64,000 bases of DNA, taken from assembly GCA_004292755.1 (NCBI GenBank), contig RDXE01000024.1, positions 124,001 to 188,000 of the forward strand. The letters are read 5' to 3'. Each line of letters begins with the position of its first letter. Within the stretch, counting starts at the first letter, position 1. The position numbers and the translations under genes were made by a program. Origin of the DNA: Alphaproteobacteria bacterium (GTDB lineage: Bacteria > Pseudomonadota > Alphaproteobacteria > Elsterales > Elsteraceae). Positions 26,307 to 35,365 of the stretch are shown one piece after another. A model generated the notes under the pieces. The model did no database searches. It saw only the letters and a program-made list of their open reading frames with translations, and was not told the origin of the DNA.

Positions 26307-26990
26307 CTATGGACGTTGCGGTTGGAACAACTGATCCAACTGCCGACGTTCGGCGTCGTTATAGACGGCTCCTTGCCCCTGCGCACCCCCTCTCGGTGAC
26401 GTCGGTGGCGCCATGAGGTCACGGGCTTGTAACCCACCGCTGCTGTCTGTCCCTGCGGCACCAGACCGCGATGGGGTGGGGGGCGCGTCCGGGCGAATGC
26501 GATCGGTCCAGCTGTCAATGGGCAACACACTGGTCAGCCAGTCCGCACCCCGTTGCAGGATCGGCAGGGTGCGTGCTTCGGCAATCCAGAATGGCAGCGG
26601 GCTGGGGCGCACCGAGTAGCTGATTACCACCAGCGCCACACAGGCGACCAACGCACCGCGCCCCAGGCCGAACAGAAAACCCAGCGTGCGGTCCAGCGCA
26701 CCCAAAGAACTGCTGCGGACCTGCTGGGCAATGGTGCCCGCAATCAAGGAGAACACCACCAACGCAATCAGAAAGATCACCAGGCCAGCCGCGCCATCGG
26801 CGATCGCCTCAATCGCGATCAGGTCGCGCGCGATGGGGCGGACATGGGGGAACAGGAACCAGGTCGCGGCGATAGCACCGATCCAACCCGCGATTCCCAA
26901 CACTTCACGCACGAAGCCGCGCATGAAGCCCCAGACGCCAGACAGCGCCAACAGGCTGAGAACGATCAAATCAGCGGTCGCGAACCCCAT
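26307..26990 (-). CDS. cvpA: CvpA family membrane protein
   Basis: This 227-residue protein has about four membrane segments (from LIVLSLLALSGVWGF to LVACVALVVISY) and the family pattern GFMRGFVREVLGIAGWI. CvpA is needed for colicin V production in E. coli and is linked to envelope homeostasis; it normally sits next to purF. The C-terminal 80 residues are cytoplasmic, Pro/Gly-rich and probably disordered. The ATG at 26990 follows GAGGAGG 11 nt upstream; the longer frame to 27083 overlaps radA and is Arg-rich noise. Confidence 0.88.
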   Translation of the reverse strand: MGFATADLIVLSLLALSGVWGFMRGFVREVLGIAGWIGAIAATWFLFPHVRPIARDLIAIEAIADGAAGLVIFLIALVVFSLIAGTIAQQVRSSSLGALDRTLGFLFGLGRGALVACVALVVISYSVRPSPLPFWIAEARTLPILQRGADWLTSVLPIDSWTDRIRPDAPPTPSRSGAAGTDSSGGLQARDLMAPPTSPRGGAQGQGAVYNDAERRQLDQLFQPQRP

Positions 26991-27036
26991 GAACCCATCA
27001 TCCTCCTCAACGCGCGTCCGGCACGGACGGCTGGCG

Positions 27037-28422
27037 TCATCTCTCGCCCGGCGCTGTCGCGGCCAGCCGCGCGACCAAGTCAATCAGCCGGTCAAACCCT
27101 TGGACGTCCACTGCCGCCATGCGCCCCGGACTGCGGGACACTGGTGCCCAGGCCACGCCAAAGCCAAGCCGCGCTGCTTCTTTCAGCCGGGCCTCACTCT
27201 GACCGACAGGGCGCACCTCACCGCCAAGGCCGATTTCTCCAAACACCACAGCATCGGCGGGCACCGGCTCTCCCGTTAGCGCAGAAACCAGTGCCGCCGC
27301 CACCGCCAAATCGGCAGCAGGCTCGGCCACCCGCAGTCCCCCAGCCACGTTGAGGTAGACATCATGCCCCCCGATGGCGAGGCCGCAGCGCGCATCCAGG
27401 ACAGCCATCACCATCGCCAGCCGACCACTGTCCCAGCCGACCACAGCGCGGCGCGGCGTACCATAGGCGCAGGGTGCCACCAACGCCTGGATTTCCACCA
27501 GCACGGGGCGCGTGCCCTCCATACCAGCGAACACCGCCGCTCCCGAGACATCGCTTCGACGATCTGCCAGAAACAGGGCAGAGGGGTTTGCCACCTCGCT
27601 TAAGCCGCGATCGGTCATCTCAAACACACCGATCTCATCGGTGGCGCCGAAGCGATTTTTCACCGCGCGCAGGATGCGGAACTGGTGTCCGCGCTCGCCC
27701 TCGAAATAGAGGACGGTGTCGACCATATGTTCCAACACGCGAGGGCCTGCGATGGTGCCTTCCTTGGTCACATGACCAACCAGGATCAGGCAGAATCCAC
27801 GCTGCTTGGCGGCGCGGATGAGGTCTGCGGCACTGGCACGCACCTGGGCAACGGTGCCGGGAGCACTGTCCAGCGTGTCGAGGTACATGGTCTGGATCGA
27901 ATCGATCACGACAAGATCGGGTGCCCGCCCGTCGCCGAGGGCCGCGGTGATGTCGCGCACACTGGTGGCGGCTGCAAGCTCGACAGGTGCGCCAGCGATG
28001 CCGAGCCGGGCGGCACGCAGGCGGACCTGATCCACGGCTTCTTCGCCAGAGATGTAAAGGGCGCGCAATCCCCCCTCGGCCAGCCGTGCCGTGGCTTGGA
28101 TCAACAGAGTTGATTTGCCGATGCCGGGGTCACCGCCGACCAGAATGGCTGAACCCGGCACCAATCCACCGCCGACGACGCGGTCTAGCTCCGCAAGGCC
28201 GGTGGTGCGGCGCGGGCGCGGCTCTTCTGCACCAGCGAGGGGTACCACCTCCAGCCGGGCGGCGCGGCCCCGGCGCTGCGTGGTGGCGCCCCCCGGTCCT
28301 GGGGGGGCTGCCGCCTCTTCCACCAGCGTGTTCCATGCACCGCAGCCTTCGCACCGGCCCACCCATTTCGGATGCACCGTGCCGCAGGACTGGCAGACAT
28401 AGTGGCTGCGGTCGCGCGCCAC
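27037..28422 (-). CDS. radA: DNA repair protein RadA
   Basis: RadA/Sms is a RecA-like ATPase that drives branch migration in recombination. The 461-residue protein has the N-terminal four-cysteine zinc finger (CQSCG and CEGCG), Walker A GGDPGIGKST, the RadA-specific KNRFG motif and a C-terminal Lon-like domain (VFGEIGLGGEVRPVGQ). Length is typical. It sits between mlaF and cvpA in the conserved alr-radA-cvpA-purF neighbourhood. Confidence 0.97.
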   Translation of the reverse strand: MARDRSHYVCQSCGTVHPKWVGRCEGCGAWNTLVEEAAAPPGPGGATTQRRGRAARLEVVPLAGAEEPRPRRTTGLAELDRVVGGGLVPGSAILVGGDPGIGKSTLLIQATARLAEGGLRALYISGEEAVDQVRLRAARLGIAGAPVELAAATSVRDITAALGDGRAPDLVVIDSIQTMYLDTLDSAPGTVAQVRASAADLIRAAKQRGFCLILVGHVTKEGTIAGPRVLEHMVDTVLYFEGERGHQFRILRAVKNRFGATDEIGVFEMTDRGLSEVANPSALFLADRRSDVSGAAVFAGMEGTRPVLVEIQALVAPCAYGTPRRAVVGWDSGRLAMVMAVLDARCGLAIGGHDVYLNVAGGLRVAEPAADLAVAAALVSALTGEPVPADAVVFGEIGLGGEVRPVGQSEARLKEAARLGFGVAWAPVSRSPGRMAAVDVQGFDRLIDLVARLAATAPGER

Positions 28423-28424
28423 GC

Positions 28425-29195
28425 TCAGCCAGCGCGCACAGCCATGCGGATTGGCCCATCCGCCCGGCCATGGATGAACTGATCAACGAAGGCGTTGCCG
28501 CTGTGGTCGATCTCCTCCACGGGGCCGCACCAGATGATCCGCCCCTGATAGAGCATTGCCACTTTGGTCGCAATTTTGCGCACGCTCGCCATGTCGTGGG
28601 TGATCGAGATCGCCGTGGCGCCGAGGTCATCCACCCGGTCGCGAATCAGGGAATTGATGACGTCGGCCATGATGGGATCAAGGCCCGTGGTCGGCTCGTC
28701 GAAGAACAGGATTTCGGGGTCAGTGGCAATCGCGCGGGCAAGGCTGACGCGTTTTTGCATGCCGCCTGACAGTTCCGACGGGAACAAGGCCGCTACCTCT
28801 GGCCCCAACCCAACGGCTGCAAGCTTGGTCAGCGCCACGTCCTTCGCCTCCAGAGCCGCCATGCCGCGCCCTTGGATCAAGCCGAAGGCCACATTTTGCC
28901 AGACCGGCAAGCTGTCAAACAGCGCAGCCCCCTGGAACAACATGCCAATGCGGCTGAGGAACGCTGCCCGCTCCGCTCCCCGGGCGTGGGTGATCTCCCG
29001 CCCATCGCAGTGGATGCTGCCGCCATCGGCCTCCAGCAGGCCCAGGATGCATTTCAGCGTGACCGACTTGCCCGTGCCGGAGCCGCCGATGATCACCAGC
29101 GACTCCCCTGGCTGGACGTCAACGGTCACCCCGGCCAGCACAGTCTTGCTGCCAAAGCTTTTGGTGACGTCCCTCAATGATAGTTTCGCGGTCAT
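28425..29195 (-). CDS. mlaF: Phospholipid-transport ABC ATP-binding protein MlaF
   Basis: MlaF is the ATPase of the Mla system, which moves phospholipids between inner and outer membranes. The 256-residue protein has Walker A GGSGTGKSV, the signature LSGGMQKRVSLARA and Walker B EILFFDEPTTGLDP, all in the MlaF/Ttg2A style. The ATG at 29195 overlaps the mlaE stop (ATGA); the long frame to 29462 is inside mlaE. The substrate-binding mlaD gene does not follow here, since radA is next. Confidence 0.93.
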   Translation of the reverse strand: MTAKLSLRDVTKSFGSKTVLAGVTVDVQPGESLVIIGGSGTGKSVTLKCILGLLEADGGSIHCDGREITHARGAERAAFLSRIGMLFQGAALFDSLPVWQNVAFGLIQGRGMAALEAKDVALTKLAAVGLGPEVAALFPSELSGGMQKRVSLARAIATDPEILFFDEPTTGLDPIMADVINSLIRDRVDDLGATAISITHDMASVRKIATKVAMLYQGRIIWCGPVEEIDHSGNAFVDQFIHGRADGPIRMAVRAG

Positions 29196-29965
29196 GCGCC
29201 GAAGAACATTGCGGTGAGAACATAATCCAGCAACAGGATCAGGATTGAAGCGCTGACCACCGCATTGGTCGTCGCCGTTCCCACTCCGCGCGCGCCACCA
29301 CGGCTGTTGAAGCCGTGATAGCAACCCATCAACGAGACCACAAACCCGAACACAGCCGCCTTCACAAGACCGGACACCACATCCATCGTCTGGACAAACG
29401 TCAATGTGTTCAACAAGTAAGTGGAGGAGTTGAAGTTCAGCTTGGTGACCGACACCAGCCACCCACCCATCACACCAACAATGTCGGCCACCAGCACCAG
29501 CGGCACCATCACAAGGGTGGCCGCGACGATGCGCGGCGCGACCAGATACTTCATCGGATTGGTCGACAGGGTGGTCAAAGCGTCAATCTGCTCGGTCACC
29601 CGCATGGTGCCGATCTCAGCTGCCATCGCCGCCCCAACTCGGCCCGCCACCATCAGCCCCGCCAGCACCGGCCCAAGCTCGCGCGTCATCGACAGCACGA
29701 CGACGTTGGCAACGGCACCCTCGGCATTGAAGCGGGCGAAGCCGGTGTAGCTTTGCAGCGCCAACACCATGCCAGTGAACAGCGCGGTCAATCCAACCAC
29801 TGGCAGCGAGTAAAAGCCGATATCGACCATCTGGCGCAAGATCGCGCGCCAATAGATGGGCGGGCTGACGCAATGGCCGACGGCAGGGCCAGTGAACAGC
29901 GCGACCCGGCCAGTCGCTGCCAGCAACGCTAGGACGGCTCGACCGATCGGCTGAAGAAGCACCAT
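29192..29965 (-). CDS. mlaE: Phospholipid-transport ABC permease MlaE
   Basis: This permease of about 257 residues has five or so membrane segments and the family core SMTRELGPVLAGLMVAGRVGAAMAAEIGTM, broken here as RELGPVLAGLMVAGR then GAAMAAEIGTMRVTEQIDA. It is the membrane partner of MlaF. I chose the ATG at 29965; a GTG at 29977 is also possible and neither has a clear ribosome site. A 137-bp gap separates it from alr. Confidence 0.92.
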   Translation of the reverse strand: MVLLQPIGRAVLALLAATGRVALFTGPAVGHCVSPPIYWRAILRQMVDIGFYSLPVVGLTALFTGMVLALQSYTGFARFNAEGAVANVVVLSMTRELGPVLAGLMVAGRVGAAMAAEIGTMRVTEQIDALTTLSTNPMKYLVAPRIVAATLVMVPLVLVADIVGVMGGWLVSVTKLNFNSSTYLLNTLTFVQTMDVVSGLVKAAVFGFVVSLMGCYHGFNSRGGARGVGTATTNAVVSASILILLLDYVLTAMFFGA

Positions 29966-30102
29966 GCTGGGGAACACTCACAGAAGAGGGCACAGCCCCA
30001 GTCACACCGCCGGAGCCAAACTGGCACCAGACCGGGACCAGCCAGTGCGTGGCGTTATCTGCCCGCGCCTGGGGATGGAATGCAAGGGGCGCCTCGCTGC
30101 TG

Positions 30103-31155
30103 CTAGCTGTGATAGCGCCGCTGAAACCGCTGCCCCAAGTTGGTCAACACTTCATACCCGATGGTGCCAAGGTCGGCTGCGACAGTGTCGACCGGGCGAT
30201 GGGGGCCGATCACCTCGGCCCAGTCACCGGGTACCGGTGGGTCGGCCAAATCAGTGGTGTCGATGGTGATCAAATCCATGGACACGCGGCCAACCAGCGG
30301 GGCTGCCTGATCGCCAAACCACACCCGTCCCCGATTGGAGCCGTGGCGCAGATAGCCATCGGCGTAGCCGAGGGCCAGGGTTGCGATCCGGCTGCGGCGC
30401 GGGGCCACCCAGCTGGCGCCATAGCCAACGCTGGTGCCTGCCTCCACCCAGCGGACGGCTATCACGGGTGCCTGCAGCCGCACCACGGCGGCCAGCGGGT
30501 TCGGCTGGCCCGGCAACGGGGCGATGCCAAACAGCGCCGCCCCTGGACGCAGGCGGTCAAAACCAAACTCCCGCCCCAGGAAACAGCCTGAGGATGCAGC
30601 GAGGCTCGCCTCCACCCCCGGCAGTGCCGCTGCGATCTCGCGCATACGGGCCAGTTGGACGGCGTTCAGCGGATGGTTTGGCTCGTCGGCGACGGCAAGG
30701 TGGGACAGCACACCCACCAAGGATGCCCGCCCAATGGCCGGGCTGGCGAGCACCGCAGGCGCGTCTGCCCAGGCGACGCCCAGGCGCTCCATGCCGGTGT
30801 CTATATGCAGGAGGGCAGGGCCGCCGCCGCTCTCGGTCCAGCGGTGCAGCTGGTCGCCATCGTTCAGCACCGGCAGCAGCCGATGCGCGCGCATCGCCGA
30901 CTCTGACCCTGCGGTCAAGCCATTCAGAACCGCGATTTCGGGTGCGGGCAACGCCGCCCGGAGCACCACGGCTTCGCTCAGATGGGCGACAAACAGGCGG
31001 CTACAGCCAGCCGCCACCAAGGCACGCCCGACCTCCAGCGCGCCGAGCCCATACCCATCGGCCTTGATCACAGCATCGGCCCGCCGCCCCGCGGCTGCGG
31101 TTCGCCAGTTGCGCACAATGGCCGTGAGGTCAATGTCCAAGCGTGCAGCGGTCAT
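30103..31155 (-). CDS. alr: Alanine racemase
   Basis: Alr interconverts L- and D-alanine for cell-wall synthesis using PLP. The 350-residue protein has the PLP lysine at residue 31 (AVIKADGYGLGA), the catalytic Tyr in SVGYGASW, the Arg/His region HIDTGMERLG and HLAVAD, and the late GRVSMDLITID. Its ATG overlaps the dnaB stop, a usual arrangement in this order. Confidence 0.96.
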   Translation of the reverse strand: MTAARLDIDLTAIVRNWRTAAAGRRADAVIKADGYGLGALEVGRALVAAGCSRLFVAHLSEAVVLRAALPAPEIAVLNGLTAGSESAMRAHRLLPVLNDGDQLHRWTESGGGPALLHIDTGMERLGVAWADAPAVLASPAIGRASLVGVLSHLAVADEPNHPLNAVQLARMREIAAALPGVEASLAASSGCFLGREFGFDRLRPGAALFGIAPLPGQPNPLAAVVRLQAPVIAVRWVEAGTSVGYGASWVAPRRSRIATLALGYADGYLRHGSNRGRVWFGDQAAPLVGRVSMDLITIDTTDLADPPVPGDWAEVIGPHRPVDTVAADLGTIGYEVLTNLGQRFQRRYHS

Positions 31156-32651
31156 TCGTAACTAGCCGGAAGGTGATCGTCGGACACATAGTTGGAGAAG
31201 CGCGTGGTATCGCCATCAAACCGCAGCGTCACCCGGCCAATCGGGCCGTGGCGTTGCTTGGCCACAATCACCTCTGCCAGAGCATAGGCCGCCTCGCAGC
31301 GCTGCTTCCAGGCATTGTGGCGCTCCTGGTACTTCTGAATGTCTTCTTCCGGGCGCTGCATGGGCTCCGCGCGGGCCAAGTAGTATTCTTCACGGAACAC
31401 AAACATCACGATGTCGGCGTCCTGCTCGATGGAACCGGACTCGCGCAGATCAGCCAGTTGTGGGCGCTTGTCCTCCCGCTGCTCAACTGCGCGCGACAAC
31501 TGGGACAGTGCCACCACCGGCACCTCCAGCTCCTTCGCGATGGCTTTTAAGCCGCGGGTGATTTCAGAGATTTCCTGAACCCGGTTCTCATTCTGCGCCC
31601 GGCTGGACCCACGCAGCAGTTGCAGATAGTCGACCACCACCAGGGTCAGGCCATCTTGCTGGCGCTTCAGCCGCCGCGCCCGGGTGCGCACCGCCTGGAC
31701 AGTCAGAGCCGGGGTGTCATCGATGAACAGTCCCAGCCGCTCCAGCCGCTGGCTGGCCTCGACCATGCGGTCGAAATCATCATTCGACAACTCGCCCCGC
31801 CGCAACCGCTCGGAGGGAATCTCTGTTTGCTCGGCCAGGATACGCGTCGCCAGTTGCTCTGCACTCATTTCCAGGCTGAAGAACCCAACCACAGGGCGGC
31901 GACCCGTGTGCGGATCGGCATCGGAGGCGGCAATGTTGAACGCGATGTTCGTCGCCAGCGCGGTCTTGCCCATCGAGGGGCGCCCGGCCAGGATAATCAG
32001 GTCCGACTGGTGCAAGCCGCCCAGCAGGTGGTCCAGCGAATCAAGCCCGGTCGCGGCACCCGACAAGCCACCATCCCGGCGGTACGCCGCCTCAGCGGTT
32101 TGCAGCGACCCCTTCAGCGCGATCTTGAATGCCTTGAATCCCCCCTCGGTCTCCCCCGTCTCGGCAAGGGAGAACAAGCGGGCCTCCGCCTCTTCGATCT
32201 GCCGTTTCGCGTCGCGTTCCAGATCGTCGACAAAGGCGTCGTTCACCACCGTCTCGCCGAGGTCGATCAGCTGGCGGCGCAAGTACAGATCAAAGATCGC
32301 CCGCGCATAGTCCGGCGCGTTGATCACCGAGGTGACTGAGGCTGCCAACTGCATCAAGTAGCTGGTGCCAACCCCGCCATCAAGGTCCGGGTCTTGGGAG
32401 AAGGCGTGCTTCAGGGTGATCGGATCGGCGATTTGCCCACGCTCGATCAACCGACCGATGGCATCGTATAGGCGCCCATGCAGGCGGTTGGCGAAATGCA
32501 TCGGCTTCAGAAATTCGGAGACCTTTTCATAGGTCGCATTGTTGTGCAGCAAGGCACCCAGCAGCGCCATCTCCGCCTCGTCGCTGTGGGGCGGGGTGCG
32601 CACCTGGGTCTGGGGGAGGCCTAGGGATCCAATCGGCAGCGGTGTATCCAT
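31152..32651 (-). CDS. dnaB: Replicative DNA helicase DnaB
   Basis: DnaB is the hexameric helicase that unwinds DNA at the fork. The 499-residue protein has the N-terminal helical domain (SDEAEMALLGALL), Walker A AGRPSMGKTALATN, and the core VVVDYLQLL and ALSQLSRAVEQRED. Length is typical and no intein is present. Its ATG at 32651 is preceded by a 231-bp gap after rplI. It is coupled to alr. Confidence 0.97.
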   Translation of the reverse strand: MDTPLPIGSLGLPQTQVRTPPHSDEAEMALLGALLHNNATYEKVSEFLKPMHFANRLHGRLYDAIGRLIERGQIADPITLKHAFSQDPDLDGGVGTSYLMQLAASVTSVINAPDYARAIFDLYLRRQLIDLGETVVNDAFVDDLERDAKRQIEEAEARLFSLAETGETEGGFKAFKIALKGSLQTAEAAYRRDGGLSGAATGLDSLDHLLGGLHQSDLIILAGRPSMGKTALATNIAFNIAASDADPHTGRRPVVGFFSLEMSAEQLATRILAEQTEIPSERLRRGELSNDDFDRMVEASQRLERLGLFIDDTPALTVQAVRTRARRLKRQQDGLTLVVVDYLQLLRGSSRAQNENRVQEISEITRGLKAIAKELEVPVVALSQLSRAVEQREDKRPQLADLRESGSIEQDADIVMFVFREEYYLARAEPMQRPEEDIQKYQERHNAWKQRCEAAYALAEVIVAKQRHGPIGRVTLRFDGDTTRFSNYVSDDHLPASYE

Positions 32652-32811
32652 GGCACCACTCTACCCTCAGCCTCGGCTGGAGACAGCCTGTGGACAATAA
32701 GGGGATTGGGGATAAGTGCGACCAGCGATCCGGTCCAGGTCGAATTTGCCGGGGTGCTGCGAATCGGCCACAAGAGGCGGCGGTGATCGTCGCCATCCCC
32801 CCACATGCAGA

Positions 32812-32844
32812 ACGCCCCCCGCCAGGGTTCCCGGCGAGGGGCGT
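32812..32844 (-). terminator. Hairpin terminator after the rpsF-rplI operon
   Basis: On the minus strand ACGCCCCTCGCC pairs with GGCGGGGGGCGT (12-bp stem with one mismatch) around a 9-nt loop, 39 bp past the rplI stop, followed by a short T pair. It would separate ribosomal protein genes from dnaB. Confidence 0.6.
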
Positions 32845-32882
32845 GCATAACCGCGAGGCTGACGATGTCAGAGGTCCGGCGC

Positions 32883-33401
32883 TTAGGCGGCGTCGGCCTC
32901 AGCCTCTGGCGCCGGGGCTGGCTCGCTGGTCTTCAGGCGGGCTTCGGCTTCGTCACGGGTCTGGGCGACCGACAGCACCACCGTCACCGGCACTTCCGGG
33001 TGCAGCTGGATGCGCACGTCATGCAGACCAGTGGTCTTGATCGGGCGATCGAACTGAACCTGGGCGCGGTTGATGGTGAAACCGGCTTCGGTGACAGCCT
33101 CCGACACGTCGCGCGCGGCGACCGAGCCGAACAGCTGTCCGCTCTCACCGGCGGCGCGCACCATGGCGAGCTTCAGGCCGGTCATGCGCTTGGCGACGGC
33201 TTCCGCCTCTTCCTTGCGCTTCAAGTTGTCGGCAATCAGTTGGGCCTTGCGGGCCTCAAACTGTTGCTTGTTGGCAGTGGTGGCGCGCAGCGCCTTCTTC
33301 TGGGGCAGCAGGAAGTTACGGGCAAAGCCAGGACGCACCGACACGATGTCGCCCATCTGGCCCAGCCGCTCAACCCGCTCAAGCAGGATGACTTCGATCA
33401 T
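32883..33401 (-). CDS. rplI: 50S ribosomal protein L9
   Basis: This 172-residue L9 has MIEVILLERVERLGQMGD, then VRPGFARNFLLPQKKA, the rRNA-binding N-domain, followed by the long helix and a C-domain with SVAARDVSEAV. The last 15 residues are a low-complexity Pro/Ala/Glu tail, common in alphaproteobacterial L9. GAGGAGAG precedes the ATG at 33401; the longer frame to 33452 overlaps the DUF2232 gene. Confidence 0.97.
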   Translation of the reverse strand: MIEVILLERVERLGQMGDIVSVRPGFARNFLLPQKKALRATTANKQQFEARKAQLIADNLKRKEEAEAVAKRMTGLKLAMVRAAGESGQLFGSVAARDVSEAVTEAGFTINRAQVQFDRPIKTTGLHDVRIQLHPEVPVTVVLSVAQTRDEAEARLKTSEPAPAPEAEADAA

Positions 33402-33417
33402 GGTTCTCTCCTCAGCC

Positions 33418-34389
33418 TCAATCCGGTGGCGCCAGCAGGCGGCGCCGGACATGCACTACTTGATCAACCAGCCCAATCACCGCGACCAGCGCGAGGGGCA
33501 ACACGAACACCACAATCCCGAGATAGGTTGGCACCAAGACCAACATCCGACGGCCCAACCGCCGCGCCAGCGCGTGAACAACAGCTAGTCCGCTGAACAC
33601 CAGCGCCATTGTCATCACCAGCGAGAGGTTGCGACCAAAGAAGGCCAGCAGGCCGTCGCCCAGCACGGCCGCCGCGAGTGCGACAGCCATCACCGGCAAC
33701 AACCAGCGCGGTGCTTCCAACTCCGACAGGTTGATGGCAGGCCGACGCAACCAGCCGAGGCTGCGCGCCCCCGCCATTGCGATCAGGCCGTTCACCGTGA
33801 GCATGCCGAGCCAAGACAGGCAGAGCACGGCGGGCAGCCCGACGATAAAGCGAATGCTGCCTTCAACCTGCGGGTTAGACGCCTCCTCACCAAGCAGTCT
33901 GGCGAACTCGGCTCCCACCTCGCGCACCATCTGATCGGCAAACCCTTCGGAGCCGAACCCGAACAGGGCCAGCCCAACCACACTGGCACTGCCAAGCGCC
34001 AAGAGCACCACAAGCAGGCGCCCCGCCTGCGGCCATGTCTGCCGTCCGTCGCCATCAACCGTGGGCCGCATAGCGGCACCACAGAGCAGGGCAAGGGGGG
34101 ATAACACGACCACGCTGTAGACCAGCGCCAACACCCAGCTGCCAACCGGGATTAGGACCAGGAGTGCCGTGGCGCCAGCGATGCCCGCATAGCCAATCGG
34201 CAAGGCCAAAGCCGCCAAGGCGAACGGCACGCCCGCCAGGTAAATCAGCAGCAATGCGATCGGCGCGCCGCTGGCAAAGGCGCTGAACAGGGCGGCGGAC
34301 AGCCCGCCCAACGCAAACGCAAGCATCAGCGCCCGCATCCCGTCAGGGGCGGAGGCCGGGCCTAGTTGGCTGGGCGGGTGGTCAGTCAT
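33418..34389 (-). CDS. DUF2232 multi-pass membrane protein
   Basis: This 323-residue inner-membrane protein has about eight hydrophobic segments, beginning MRALMLAFALGGLSAALFSAF. It matches the position and form of the DUF2232/YybS proteins found between rpsR and rplI in alphaproteobacteria. From gram-positive relatives a role in the envelope is guessed, but function is unknown. It lies 29 bp after rpsR and 16 bp before the rplI start, so it is in the ribosomal protein transcript. Confidence 0.82.
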   Translation of the reverse strand: MTDHPPSQLGPASAPDGMRALMLAFALGGLSAALFSAFASGAPIALLLIYLAGVPFALAALALPIGYAGIAGATALLVLIPVGSWVLALVYSVVVLSPLALLCGAAMRPTVDGDGRQTWPQAGRLLVVLLALGSASVVGLALFGFGSEGFADQMVREVGAEFARLLGEEASNPQVEGSIRFIVGLPAVLCLSWLGMLTVNGLIAMAGARSLGWLRRPAINLSELEAPRWLLPVMAVALAAAVLGDGLLAFFGRNLSLVMTMALVFSGLAVVHALARRLGRRMLVLVPTYLGIVVFVLPLALVAVIGLVDQVVHVRRRLLAPPD

Positions 34390-34418
34390 GTCGGGATGAT
34401 ATCTCGGGACTGATCGGC

Positions 34419-34727
34419 CTAGCGCACCAGGTACGGCAGCAGAGCCAGGAAGCGGGCGCGCTTGATCGCCTGGGCGAGTTCACGCTGCTTCTTGGCCGAC
34501 ACGGCCGTGATGCGCGACGGCACGATTTTGCCGCGCTCGGACAGGAAGCGCTGCAGCAGCTTCACGTCCTTGTAGTCGATCTTCGGCGCATTCGGACCGG
34601 AGAACGGGCAGGACTTGCGACGACGGAAGAACGGGCGACGCCCGCCACCGCTGAAGCCACGCCCGCCGCCACGACCTTCGCCGCCACGACCCTCGCCAGC
34701 ACCGCCAGCTTGTGCTTCGTTGCTCAT
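34419..34727 (-). CDS. rpsR: 30S ribosomal protein S18 with Gly/Arg-rich N-terminal extension
   Basis: The last 70 residues are standard S18 ([22 protein letters not shown], split around the conserved Lys-rich start, to LPYLVR). Ahead of this is an unusual run of about 30 residues rich in Gly, Arg and Glu ([19 protein letters not shown]), making the protein 102 residues against the usual 75-90. The ATG at 34727 overlaps the rpsF stop by one base. S18 pairs with S6 on the platform of the small subunit, matching the gene order. Confidence 0.95.
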   Translation of the reverse strand: MSNEAQAGGAGEGRGGEGRGGGRGFSGGGRRPFFRRRKSCPFSGPNAPKIDYKDVKLLQRFLSERGKIVPSRITAVSAKKQRELAQAIKRARFLALLPYLVR

Positions 34728-35110
34728 CACTCAACTCCCTCACCGCGACCGTCACCGTCGCCATCCCGGCGCCGACGCTCCCGGTCACCCTTGTTTTGCA
34801 TCATCGCCGAGGGGCCTTCTTCCAACTCGTCGACGCGAACCGACATGAAGCGCAGCACATCTTCATTGATGCGCATGGTGCGTTCCATCTCCAGCACCGC
34901 CGCCGGCGGCCCGTCGATGTTGAACAGCACATAGTGCCCCTTGCGGTTCTTCTTGATGCGGTAGGCGAGGGACTTCAGGCCCCAATACTCGGTCTTGGTG
35001 ACCGCGCCGCCTTGTTCGGTCAGCACCCCGGTGAATTGTTCGGTCAGGGCTTCGACCTGCGCTGCGCTGATGTCCTGGCGCGCGATCAGGATGGTTTCGT
35101 ACAATGCCAC
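34727..35110 (-). CDS. rpsF: 30S ribosomal protein S6
   Basis: This 127-residue S6 starts at a GTG ([13 protein letters not shown]) with AAGGAG 9 nt upstream; the frame extends to 35239 but that part is leader. Core motifs are [20 protein letters not shown] and [16 protein letters not shown]. The C-terminal tail is very rich in Arg, Asp and Gly. It leads the rpsF-rpsR-DUF2232-rplI operon, with a promoter and a structured leader upstream. Confidence 0.95.
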   Translation of the reverse strand: MALYETILIARQDISAAQVEALTEQFTGVLTEQGGAVTKTEYWGLKSLAYRIKKNRKGHYVLFNIDGPPAAVLEMERTMRINEDVLRFMSVRVDELEEGPSAMMQNKGDRERRRRDGDGDGRGEGVE

Positions 35111-35136
35111 AGACTTGCACTCCTTATGGCTGATGC

Positions 35137-35177
35137 GGCCCGGCGTTGCTTCGCAGCGAAGACAAACGGATCGGGCC
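35137..35177 (-). promoter_or_regulatory. Structured rpsF leader, candidate S6:S18 autoregulatory RNA
   Basis: On the minus strand GGCCCG pairs with CGGGCC, enclosing an inner CTTCG-CTG-CGAAG hairpin with unequal single-stranded sides between the stems. It ends 13 nt before the Shine-Dalgarno of rpsF. S6:S18-binding leaders known upstream of rpsF have two stems with an asymmetric internal loop containing CCG near the lower stem; GCCGGG is present here. The fold is drawn by eye. Confidence 0.4.
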
Positions 35178-35211
35178 AAGCCGGCGCCGCCGGCAAGGAG
35201 CAAGGGCGCGG

Positions 35212-35239
35212 ACAATACGGATCGCGGCGCGGGATGCAA
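35212..35239 (-). promoter_or_regulatory. Predicted rpsF operon promoter
   Basis: TTGCAT, a 16-bp spacer and TATTGT on the minus strand, about 100 bp before rpsF. This fits the housekeeping sigma consensus and leaves a leader long enough to hold the hairpin at 35137-35177. Confidence 0.5.
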
Positions 35240-35301
35240 GGGTTTGGTGTGGATTTTCCGCCAAATGATCCGATCTTGAGGGGGCAGTCACGGGCTTTTG
35301 C

Positions 35302-35328
35302 TTGACAGCGGCGTCAAGGCGGGACAAT
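35302..35328 (+). promoter_or_regulatory. Possible fabD operon promoter
   Basis: A perfect TTGACA -35 at 35302-35307, followed after 15-17 bp by GACAAT/CAATCG as a weak -10, 38-64 bp before fabD. It is divergent from the rpsF promoter. Confidence 0.45.
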
Positions 35329-35365
35329 CGCTTGCCGCCCGTCGGGCTTGCGGAAAGGTGCAGTC

